The position numbers and the translations under genes are program-made. From Sulfurimonas sp. (lineage in GTDB: Bacteria; Campylobacterota; Campylobacteria; Campylobacterales; Sulfurimonadaceae): a stretch of 7,681 bases of DNA. The notes under the pieces are model-generated. The model was not told the origin of the DNA. It saw only the letters and a list, made by a program, of their open reading frames with translations, and did not search any database. Location: assembly GCA_027858865.1 (NCBI GenBank), contig JAQIBW010000318.1, forward strand, positions 1 through 7,681. The letters run 5' to 3'. Shown one piece after another: positions 1-5,802 of this stretch (position 1 is the first letter of the stretch; the number at the start of each line of letters is the position of its first letter).

Positions 1-1
1 G

Positions 2-295
2 TACTCCCTTCTTGTAAAGGGAACAAACCTTCAAGTAAATGTTTGGAAAGCACTTTTAAACCTTCCAAATGGCGTAGTTGCAACTTACCAAGATATAGCA
101 AACTATCTTGATAAACCAAAAGCCACCAGAGCAGTTGCCACCGCCATAGGTAAAAATCACATCGGTTATCTTATCCCATGTCACAGAGTTATTGCAAAAA
201 GTGGAGCGATGAGTGGCTATAGATGGGGGATAGAGAGAAAAAAGATACTTATAGCTTGTGAGTCGATTCAAAATAATCAAATAAATAATAAGTAG
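2..295 (+). CDS. Methylated-DNA--protein-cysteine methyltransferase, C-terminal part (Ada-type; 5' end outside the window)
   Basis: This is the C-terminal 97 codons of an O6-alkylguanine-DNA alkyltransferase, which repairs alkylated DNA by irreversibly moving the alkyl group to its own cysteine. The frame is open from base 2 and ends at TAG 293-295. It contains the active-site motif PCHRV, with the acceptor Cys codon at 179-181, a helix-turn-helix-type stretch (TYQDIANYLDKPKATRAVA) that inserts the recognition helix, and the tail SGYRWGIERKK. The GYRWG form, and the entry KGTNLQVNVWKALL, resemble Ada-type proteins in which an AraC-like helix-turn-helix domain precedes the transferase, more than stand-alone Ogt (usually GYxGG). 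The N-terminal domain lies off the window, so the fusion is inferred. The family call is certain; only the subtype is open. The gene converges on the minus-strand AsmA-like gene, with 13 bases between the stops. Confidence 0.93.
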   Translation, partial: YSLLVKGTNLQVNVWKALLNLPNGVVATYQDIANYLDKPKATRAVATAIGKNHIGYLIPCHRVIAKSGAMSGYRWGIERKKILIACESIQNNQINNK

Positions 296-310
296 TTTTT
301 TCTACTTTTT
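290..310. terminator. Probable bidirectional hairpin terminator between convergent genes
   Basis: AAGTAG (290-295) pairs with CTACTT (302-307) around a T6 loop, followed by TTT on the plus strand. The left arm includes the stop codon of the methyltransferase gene, and the minus-strand AsmA-like gene stops at 309-311. The stem is short and AT-rich, so it may be weak. Its position exactly between two convergent stops is the main support. Confidence 0.45.
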
Positions 311-3173
311 ATTTAAGCTTATTCTTTATAGGAGGGCTTTTTAAATTATTCGGATGCTTTACTTCCCCATCATATATAACTTTACAGCCATTTGGCATGA
401 TGATGTTATATGTTGAGTCTATGAGATATGAACTCCCAGATACTATGTCTGAAGTTATAGATATATTGGCATCTGTTCTTAGTACTTGGTTTACACCAAA
501 TGAAGCAACATTATCTATGGTCTCAGTTGTTAAGTTAATAATCTTTCTCCCAGTACCTAAAATCGAACCAGGTACTTTCCCTACTATATTAACAATTGTA
601 GAGATGGTCTTTTTTGTATTTGGATTTTTAATATTTCCGCTTAAGGCTTGTGTGATTATCGCACAGCCTTGTTTATCTACTATGCTAACATCAAGTGAAT
701 TAATATCGCCATCTTGTTTTAAGTTGCCTATTGCAGCTATGCGAGATTTATTTGTTCTTAGAGCTACATCATCCAGATTTATATTTTTATCTTTTAGAGA
801 TATGTTAAACTGCAGAAGTTCTATGTTTGTGTGGCTTTTGTTGGCATCAGAGAAGTTAGAAAAGACTGACTGAGACAAATTTACTATGTTTAAGCCTAGT
901 GCATCGTTGAAGTTAGAGATTTTTTTATCAATATTTATACCGTTTAAAATAGCAGATGTTAGAGCTAAGTTACTTTTTGCCGTTTTTTCTTTTATGTTGT
1001 AAGTAGCATCTCCGTTTAAGTGACCCGATTCTAAAATAGCATCTTTGGCAATCAAACTAGCGACTTTTTGAGCTTCTACTTCTGTTACTTTTACAAAAAT
1101 ATCACTTTTATTAAGTTCTACGTCCAGTTCCCCACCCAGAGAGTTTGTTGTTATGTTTAATGCATCTGTATATTTGCCGTTTATTCTAAAAGGCCCGTGG
1201 AAGGTATTTTTCATCATAGCTCTGTATTTATAAAGGTCTTGTACGTCAAATAAAAAGTCAGTTTTTACCTGCTCATTTTCATAAGAAAAAGAGTCTACTA
1301 CTAACTTGTCTTGCATATAGGTTAAAGAGCCTTTTGCTTTATATGGTGGTTTTGGTTCTATTTTTATATCTAGTTTTAAAGCAACATGCTCTTTTTGATA
1401 ATGCATAACAAAAATATCTTTTATACTTAGGAGATTAGGAGTGTAATGACCACTAAGATCTAGTGAGATCGAGTTGCCTATCTTTCCTAAATTCATATTC
1501 CTGCGTAGTTTATCACTGCTTATCTTGAAGTTTATATCTTCAATGTTTCCTTGGGCTTCAACATTCACAAGTCCAAATAGTATCTTTGGTTTATTCAGTG
1601 CAGATGAAAGTTTATGAAGGTTGATGTCATGTGTCTGAAATTTAAAATGCTCACCCTCAAGTGTTAGAAGTGTTTGTGAACCAAAACTGGAACTTTTTGC
1701 ATGAAGTTTTAGAAGCTTTTTGTACCTTGCTTTTGCACTAAATTCAAAAGAATCTTTTTCCAGTGGTACAGATGCTTTGAAGTTTGACTTTAGTAATTTT
1801 GATTTTACAGTGTAAGAACCATCGGCTTTGGCACTTATGTTATGCTCTTTTATTTTGGCATCTGTGCTTAGTTTAAAATTTATTTTTTCAAAATCACCGC
1901 TTGCATCCAAGTTGATAAAACCTATAGCCTGAGGCTTTAGAGATGCAAACTTCATAAGTTCTACTATGTCCATTTTTTTCATACTAACATTAAACTTCTT
2001 ATCTTCTAGATGCAAGGTTGTTTTACCATTGAAGTCATTGCTTTTAGCATTTAGCTTTAAAACATCTTTGAACTGAGCATCCCCGTTAAATGTAAAAAGC
2101 TTTTTCATAAAAGAAGCACTTAGTTTGTATGAAGTTGTGAGTTTTTCATTTATGTATTTCAAATCAGGAACTGTGAGTTTTACTTTTTCTATTCTCTGTT
2201 TATCAGCAACTATCCAAGGAGAACTAAATAAGAAGTTTGTATCTAGACTCTTTGTGTCTAGCTTCCCTTCTAGGTTTAAGTAACCTCGTGCAAGTGGCTT
2301 TTGTCCTGCTGCTTTTAATACTTTTGATAGATGCAGAGCTTTAGCGTTGTAGTCGAGTTTATCTTTTTTGTAAGTGGCATCTAGATTCCCACCAAGTGAT
2401 GAAGTGTGCAGTGAAGTTTGCATGGTCTTCGTGTCTATTTTAAGGGAGTCTATATCTAGTTTTACATTTTGAAAAGCGATTTTTGTAGATGCTGAGATAT
2501 TTCCATCTTTAAAAATCCCGTTTGCATCTACGCTTGTTTTATAAAAGTTTGGAGGTATAAATGAAGTTATAAGTTTGAAGTTTTCTTTTTCTTGAAGTAG
2601 TTTTATATCAACATCTTTAATATGTGTACCGGAGATATTTATGGCTTTAGTTCGCAGGTCTATAGAAGTGTTAGCATCTGTATAGAGGTTTAGGTCAAAG
2701 TCTACTACTGCGTCTATTTTAACTTCTTTGTCATTTCGTTCCTGAAGAGTTTTTAGGTTTAAAGAAGTTGCATCTACTCTAACATACCAATTATCTTTTA
2801 ACTCTTTTACCGTGACTTTTGCATCCCCACCGTAAAGAGATGCTTCCCCCTCTACTAGAAGTTTATTAGTATAAGTGATGTTAGCAGTTGCTTCACCTTG
2901 ACCTTTTAATGGATGGTAAGTCTTGAAAGCATCTATTGCCCCGCTGTAGTAAGCTCGAATCTTTAGTGGAGTGATACTTATGATATTTGCACTGATAGTG
3001 TTGTTTGACTCTGCTATATAAGCATCTACTCTTAATGGTATGATACTAATCGAAGTAACTTTCACTTTTTGCTCTAGTAGCCGAGATGCATAGTCCTGTA
3101 TAAAGTGAGTAGTTACAGGTTTAAAAAGAAAAACAATAATAATAAAAATAGTTGCAGATATATATTTTATCAC
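309..3173 (-). CDS. AsmA/TamB-like membrane-anchored beta-repeat protein
   Basis: A 954-residue protein with one N-terminal transmembrane helix (about residues 5-20) and then an almost entirely beta-strand-like, repetitive body, expected in the periplasm. AsmA/TamB/YhdP proteins form long grooves that carry phospholipid between inner and outer membranes. The fit rests on architecture and on a C-terminal region (about 715-850) with AsmA-like phrases such as SGHLNGDAT, AILNGINIDKKIS and SGNIKNP; I cannot assign a named member. The body shows at least four or five degenerate repeats, beginning near residues 112, 258, 377, 493 and 676 (pattern S-x-G-G/x-L... then L-x-x-x-K-P... then G-x-x-N-x-x-x-x-G). 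The start is GTG at 3173: an in-frame TGA lies four codons upstream and GAGGAAG sits just before it. The last ~75 residues are polar and lack a second membrane helix. Cys837 and Cys930 are the only obvious C-terminal cysteines. The gene appears monocistronic and is divergent from the CopD-like gene. Confidence 0.6.
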   Translation of the reverse strand: MIKYISATIFIIIVFLFKPVTTHFIQDYASRLLEQKVKVTSISIIPLRVDAYIAESNNTISANIISITPLKIRAYYSGAIDAFKTYHPLKGQGEATANITYTNKLLVEGEASLYGGDAKVTVKELKDNWYVRVDATSLNLKTLQERNDKEVKIDAVVDFDLNLYTDANTSIDLRTKAINISGTHIKDVDIKLLQEKENFKLITSFIPPNFYKTSVDANGIFKDGNISASTKIAFQNVKLDIDSLKIDTKTMQTSLHTSSLGGNLDATYKKDKLDYNAKALHLSKVLKAAGQKPLARGYLNLEGKLDTKSLDTNFLFSSPWIVADKQRIEKVKLTVPDLKYINEKLTTSYKLSASFMKKLFTFNGDAQFKDVLKLNAKSNDFNGKTTLHLEDKKFNVSMKKMDIVELMKFASLKPQAIGFINLDASGDFEKINFKLSTDAKIKEHNISAKADGSYTVKSKLLKSNFKASVPLEKDSFEFSAKARYKKLLKLHAKSSSFGSQTLLTLEGEHFKFQTHDINLHKLSSALNKPKILFGLVNVEAQGNIEDINFKISSDKLRRNMNLGKIGNSISLDLSGHYTPNLLSIKDIFVMHYQKEHVALKLDIKIEPKPPYKAKGSLTYMQDKLVVDSFSYENEQVKTDFLFDVQDLYKYRAMMKNTFHGPFRINGKYTDALNITTNSLGGELDVELNKSDIFVKVTEVEAQKVASLIAKDAILESGHLNGDATYNIKEKTAKSNLALTSAILNGINIDKKISNFNDALGLNIVNLSQSVFSNFSDANKSHTNIELLQFNISLKDKNINLDDVALRTNKSRIAAIGNLKQDGDINSLDVSIVDKQGCAIITQALSGNIKNPNTKKTISTIVNIVGKVPGSILGTGRKIINLTTETIDNVASFGVNQVLRTDANISITSDIVSGSSYLIDSTYNIIMPNGCKVIYDGEVKHPNNLKSPPIKNKLK

Positions 3174-3195
3174 TACGCTTCCTCATTTTCTAAAC

Positions 3196-3201
3196 ATTTT
3201 A
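3196..3201 (-). promoter_or_regulatory. Possible -10 box for the AsmA-like gene
   Basis: Read on the minus strand, the bases are TAAAAT, 22 bases before the GTG start. A start point near 3189 would give a leader of about 16 bases. No clear -35 is visible. In AT-rich DNA such hexamers are common, so this is tentative. If it is used, the Fnr-like palindrome at 3204-3223 would lie inside this promoter and could block it. Confidence 0.3.
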
Positions 3202-3203
3202 CT

Positions 3204-3223
3204 ACATTGAACCTTATCAATGT
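3204..3223. promoter_or_regulatory. Crp/Fnr-family operator candidate (TTGA-N6-TCAA palindrome)
   Basis: A perfect inverted repeat with 7-base arms, ACATTGA and TCAATGT, around six bases. The core TTGAA-CCTT-ATCAA differs from the Fnr consensus TTGAT-N4-ATCAA at one position and fits the general Crp/Fnr pattern. Its centre (3213.5) is 41.5 bases upstream of the start point predicted from the TATAAT at 3243-3248, the classical class II activator position. Which regulator binds is unknown; the site itself is a direct reading of the sequence. Confidence 0.55.
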
Positions 3224-3242
3224 TTAATTTATACTCTTTATG

Positions 3243-3248
3243 TATAAT
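3243..3248 (+). promoter_or_regulatory. -10 box of the CopD-like / radical SAM / mnmH operon
   Basis: A perfect TATAAT, 26 bases before the ATG at 3275. Taking the hexamer as -12 to -7 puts the start point at about 3255 and gives a leader of about 20 bases, which contains AGGAGA (3265-3270) four bases before the ATG. There is no good -35 (TGTTTA at 3221-3226 is the nearest). This is what an activator-dependent promoter, or the usual Campylobacterota sigma-70 promoter without a -35, would look like. Confidence 0.6.
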
Positions 3249-3274
3249 CCCTTTATATTTACACAGGAGAAACT

Positions 3275-3718
3275 ATGGAAGCAATCTATCCATATGCAAA
3301 CATTATCCACCTTCTTTTAGCGATTGTTTTTTTAGGTTATGTCTTTAGTGACTTGGCTATTATCTCGACACTTAAAAATAAGTTTGACAAAGAGACACAG
3401 CAAAAGATAAACCAGACTCTTGGAAAAAGAAGTTTTAAAATCTTTCCTCTTACACTTCTGTTTTTAGTTCTGACAGGTGGTATGATGATGTCAAAGTATA
3501 TCAACTCTAGTGCAGGTTTCTTTGAAACTGACTTGCAAAAGATACTTGTGTTTAAAATAGCACTTGTTCTTATCATAGTTGCCGGAGTTGGTTCAAACCT
3601 ATATGTGAAGTTTACAAAGGGCAAAAAGAGTAACTTTATGGAAAATCACTTTCATAAACTTGTAATAGTTCTAGGTCTTTTCATAGTTATAGCCGCTAAG
3701 TGGATGTTTTTAGTTTAG
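3275..3718 (+). CDS. Small four-helix membrane protein, CopD-like
   Basis: A 147-residue integral membrane protein with four predicted helices at about residues 8-30, 54-73, 90-111 and 128-147. It has a His in the first helix (His12), two at the entry of the last (His125, His127), and charged loops (KNKFDKETQQK and KFTKGKKSN). This layout resembles small CopD/DUF2269-type and HemJ-like four-helix proteins, in which membrane histidines bind haem or metal; no diagnostic motif decides between them, so the function is not assigned. The start is supported by AGGAGA four bases upstream of the ATG. It is the first gene of a run in which the radical SAM gene begins six bases after its stop. Control by a Crp/Fnr-type regulator is suggested by the upstream palindrome, which would suit a redox- or haem-related role, but that is inference. 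Confidence 0.6.
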   Translation: MEAIYPYANIIHLLLAIVFLGYVFSDLAIISTLKNKFDKETQQKINQTLGKRSFKIFPLTLLFLVLTGGMMMSKYINSSAGFFETDLQKILVFKIALVLIIVAGVGSNLYVKFTKGKKSNFMENHFHKLVIVLGLFIVIAAKWMFLV

Positions 3719-3724
3719 TCACAG

Positions 3725-4444
3725 ATGCTAGAGTACTCATACCCGCTTTTTAGACCACCCGCAGAAGCTGACAATATCATCATACAAGCTACTTACGGGT
3801 GTAGTTACAATAACTGTACATTTTGTTCTATGTACAAAACAAAGAGCTATGAAGTAAGAGCTATCGGAGATGTTTTTAAAGATATCGATACTTTATCTCA
3901 CTTATATCCAGATGCTAGAAAAGTGTTTCTAGCTGATGGAGATGCTCTTTCTCTAGATACTGATTACCTTTTAAATCTACTAATATATCTAAAAAAATCA
4001 TTTGTAAAACTTGGACGTGTTTCTGTTTACGCATCTGCACAAAACTTACTAAACAAATCAAGCCAAGAGTTGCAAGAACTAAAAGAAAATGCTCTGAGTC
4101 TTATCTATTACGGAGTAGAGACGGGCAGTGACGCCGTTCTAAAAAAGATAACAAAAGGTGTAAACCAAAGTGAGATTATTGAGTCGCTAAATAAAGCCTC
4201 AGATGCAGGAATAAAAATATCTGCTACAGTCATACTTGGCATCGGTGGCTCAAAATATACAAACGAGCATGTAAAAGGTAGCGCAGAGATTATCAACGCC
4301 ACAAGAGTAAACTATCTCTCAACATTGCAACTAGGACTAGAAGACGATGCTAAAGAGAAATTTTACAAGCACTTCAGTGACTTTGAAATGTTAGATGACA
4401 CCGAGCTACTTCAAGAGAAAAAGATATACTCATACAAAAACTAG
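3725..4444 (+). CDS. Radical SAM protein (COG1032-like), apparently cut short by a frame break
   Basis: A 239-residue radical SAM enzyme. The cluster motif is C26-x4-C31-x2-C34 (TYGCSYNNCTFCSMYK), which would bind a [4Fe-4S] cluster and S-adenosylmethionine. It is the CxxxxCxxC form seen in a COG1032 subgroup whose members begin, as here, with YPLFRPPAEA. Other family signatures are DGDAL (71-75), YYGVETGSD (128-136) and ILGIGG (170-175). The substrate is unknown. The ATG follows the CopD-like stop by six bases with no clear Shine-Dalgarno, so translation is probably coupled. Relatives I know of usually run to about 280-300 residues. Here the frame closes at TAG 4442-4444 after KKIYSYKN, while the -1 frame from the A5 run at 4418-4422 stays open with protein-like sequence to TGA 4501-4503. 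The family is certain; the C-terminus as written is doubtful. Confidence 0.85.
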   Translation: MLEYSYPLFRPPAEADNIIIQATYGCSYNNCTFCSMYKTKSYEVRAIGDVFKDIDTLSHLYPDARKVFLADGDALSLDTDYLLNLLIYLKKSFVKLGRVSVYASAQNLLNKSSQELQELKENALSLIYYGVETGSDAVLKKITKGVNQSEIIESLNKASDAGIKISATVILGIGGSKYTNEHVKGSAEIINATRVNYLSTLQLGLEDDAKEKFYKHFSDFEMLDDTELLQEKKIYSYKN

Positions 4445-4503
4445 AGAATGCTTTAAGTCTTGGTGAAATGGCTTTTGTACCTCAAATATTTAGAGGATTT
4501 TGA
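4417..4503 (+). other. Out-of-frame coding-like tail of the radical SAM gene
   Basis: In the -1 frame relative to the radical SAM gene, codons from 4417 read EKDILIQKLENALSLGEM and then AFVPQIFRGF, ending at TGA 4501-4503, one base before the ATG of mnmH. The string is amphipathic and natural-looking, whereas the annotated frame ends in KKIYSYKN. That frame has a TGA at 4396-4398, so any shift must fall between 4399 and 4441, where only two A5 runs (4418-4422, 4436-4440) are obvious slip sites. One extra A in the first run would give a protein of about 259 residues. Confidence 0.55.
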
Positions 4504-4504
4504 A

Positions 4505-5581
4505 ATGAAAACCATGTTAAGTAATGACTTTCGGTCAGTTGTATTAAACTCTACACCGCTTATTGATGTTCGTGCTCCTGTAGAATTTGAAAAAGGCTCA
4601 TTTCCTCATGCCATAAATTTACCTCTTATCAATGATGAAGAGAGACATGAGATAGGTGTTTGTTACAAAAAATATGGCAATACCGAGGCTGTAAAACTTG
4701 GACATAAGCTTGTTAGCGGTGTAGTGAAAGAAGAACGGGTTAAAGCATGGTCTGATTTTATAAAAGAAAATTCAGATGCCAAGCTTTTCTGCTTTAGAGG
4801 TGGACAACGTTCAAAGATATCACAAGAGTGGCTTAGCCAATCAGGAAATGATATTACAAGATTCAAGGGTGGTTATAAAGCCTTTAGAAGTTATCTAATG
4901 AATGAAATAGAAGAATCATGTACTCATTTCAAACCAATTATACTTGGTGGTCGTACCGGTTCAGGAAAAACTATTTTACTCAAAACTTTAGAGAACTCCA
5001 TAGACCTTGAAGGTTTGGCAAATCATAGAGGTTCATCTTTTGGTCGAAAAAACACTCCACAACCTTCGCAGATAAATTTTGAAAACTATATGGCTTATGA
5101 TCTTATTAAAAAACTTGATAAAGGTATGAAGCATTTAGTTTTTGAAGATGAGGGAAATCGTATTGGCAGTGTATTTATCCCGAAGAATTTTGCAGACTAT
5201 CTCTCAAAAGCACCACTTATCGTACTTGAAACACCTATAAGCCAGAGAGTAGAGATAACATTTGATGAGTATGTAATCCAAGCACAGAAAATGTATGCAA
5301 ATAACCTCGAGCTATGGAGAGATGAAATACTTGGTGCGATGCATAGAATAAAGAAAAGACTTGGTAGCCAACGCCATAAGCAAGTCTGTGATACATTTGA
5401 AAATGCTTTTGATGTACAGATACAAAGTGGCTCGTTAGAAGGGCATAAGGAGTGGATAGAATCTCTTTTAAGAGAGTATTACGACCCCATGTATGACTAT
5501 CAGATTCAAAAACGAGTTGAACAAGTAGAGTTTAGAGGTTCAAGTGAAGAGATTGTTGAGTATTTATCACGTAAATTTTAA
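4505..5581 (+). CDS. mnmH: tRNA 2-selenouridine synthase
   Basis: A 358-residue MnmH (SelU, YbbB). It replaces sulfur by selenium in 2-thiouridine at the wobble position of tRNAs for Lys, Glu and Gln, using selenophosphate, through a geranylated intermediate. An N-terminal rhodanese domain (about 10-130) carries LIDVRAPVEFEKGSFPHAIN and the catalytic Cys96 in FCFRGGQRS. The C-terminal P-loop domain has the Walker A GRTGSGKT (149-156), the family signature DLEGLANHRGSSFG (167-180) and FEDEGNRIG (213-221). Length is typical. I chose ATG 4505 because AGAGGA lies seven bases before it and the protein then begins close to the rhodanese domain; the in-frame TTG at 4460 would add 15 residues that lie inside the likely radical SAM tail. 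It is the third gene of the run. Its presence implies a selenophosphate synthetase (SelD) elsewhere in the genome. Confidence 0.95.
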   Translation: MKTMLSNDFRSVVLNSTPLIDVRAPVEFEKGSFPHAINLPLINDEERHEIGVCYKKYGNTEAVKLGHKLVSGVVKEERVKAWSDFIKENSDAKLFCFRGGQRSKISQEWLSQSGNDITRFKGGYKAFRSYLMNEIEESCTHFKPIILGGRTGSGKTILLKTLENSIDLEGLANHRGSSFGRKNTPQPSQINFENYMAYDLIKKLDKGMKHLVFEDEGNRIGSVFIPKNFADYLSKAPLIVLETPISQRVEITFDEYVIQAQKMYANNLELWRDEILGAMHRIKKRLGSQRHKQVCDTFENAFDVQIQSGSLEGHKEWIESLLREYYDPMYDYQIQKRVEQVEFRGSSEEIVEYLSRKF

Positions 5582-5620
5582 AAAATTAAGTTTTGATTGT
5601 TTGTTCGTGAAGGGTTCTAC

Positions 5621-5629
5621 AAAAAGAAA
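5621..5629 (-). terminator. T-rich tract following the tRNA
   Basis: On the minus strand, TTTCTTTTT directly follows the encoded CCA of the tRNA. It could end transcription as a U-rich tract after the stable T-arm, or mark a processing site. It also lies 40-48 bases after the mnmH stop, which converges on the tRNA; no good hairpin terminator for mnmH is visible in the 48 bases between them. Confidence 0.3.
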
Positions 5630-5706
5630 TGGTGTCAAGAGGGGGACTTGAACCCCCGACCCCCGGCTTATGAGACCAGTGCTCTAACCAGCTGAGCTAC
5701 CGTGAC
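5630..5706 (-). tRNA. tRNA-Met(CAT), probably elongator, CCA encoded
   Basis: A 77-nt cloverleaf on the minus strand: acceptor GTCACGG/TCTTGAC, D-arm GCTC-AGCTGGTTA-GAGC, anticodon stem CTGGT/GCCGG with loop CTCATAA (anticodon CAT at 5670-5672), five-base variable loop GGGTC, T-arm GGGGG-TTCAAGT-CCCCC, discriminator A and encoded CCA. The variable loop and D-arm match elongator tRNA-Met better than tRNA-Ile2 (also CAT before lysidine modification) or the initiator, which has three G-C pairs in the anticodon stem and a mismatch at 1-72. The acceptor stem has an unpaired C5/U68 and a G7-U66 wobble. The Ile2 identity cannot be excluded by eye. Confidence 0.9.
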
Positions 5707-5725
5707 ATCTATTTTGTAGGTCGGA

Positions 5726-5731
5726 ATTATA
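5726..5731 (-). promoter_or_regulatory. -10 box of the tRNA gene
   Basis: A perfect TATAAT read on the minus strand (plus-strand ATTATA). It puts the start point at about 5719, some 13 bases before the first tRNA base. The bases 17 upstream (GGAAAA) do not resemble TTGACA, as is common in this phylum. Position and match make a tRNA promoter likely. Confidence 0.6.
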
Positions 5732-5776
5732 ACCATGGAAAGCTTTTATTTTCCTTTTGCTCGGGCTATAATTCTA

Positions 5777-5797
5777 AAATTTGCAAAAAAGCAATTT
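5777..5797 (-). terminator. Weak hairpin after the diguanylate cyclase gene
   Basis: Six bases past the stop, the minus strand can fold TTGC with GCAA around six T, extended by AAA/TTT across one bulged base, and is followed by more T. It is AT-rich and imperfect, so it is only a candidate terminator. Nothing better is seen before the tRNA promoter. Confidence 0.3.
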
Positions 5798-5802
5798 GAA
5801 AC

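Noticed and set aside
56..280. 74-codon minus-strand open frame
   Set aside because: It lies antisense to the methyltransferase, whose PCHRV motif makes the plus frame certain.
397..873. 158-codon plus-strand open frame opposite the AsmA-like gene
   Set aside because: It is antisense to a long, well-supported gene, has no ribosome-binding site or recognisable domain, and its composition is that of a reverse-strand shadow.
4501..4503. TGA near the selenium gene read as selenocysteine
   Set aside because: No hairpin resembling a selenocysteine insertion element follows, and mnmH starts one base later; it is better explained as a stop codon.
4460..4504. TTG start giving MnmH 15 extra residues
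   Set aside because: The extension (VKWLLYLKYLEDFE) overlaps the probable radical SAM tail and lacks a ribosome-binding site; ATG 4505 has AGAGGA at proper spacing and fits the family N-terminus.
5737..5754. GGAAA / TTTCC inverted repeat between the tRNA and the cyclase gene
   Set aside because: Only five pairs and no following T-run in the required direction; too weak to call a terminator or an operator.
5724..5774. 8-base inverted repeat GAATTATA ... TATAATTC, 35 bases apart
   Set aside because: Both arms are -10-like AT sequences; the long loop makes a hairpin unlikely, and one arm is already explained by the tRNA promoter.
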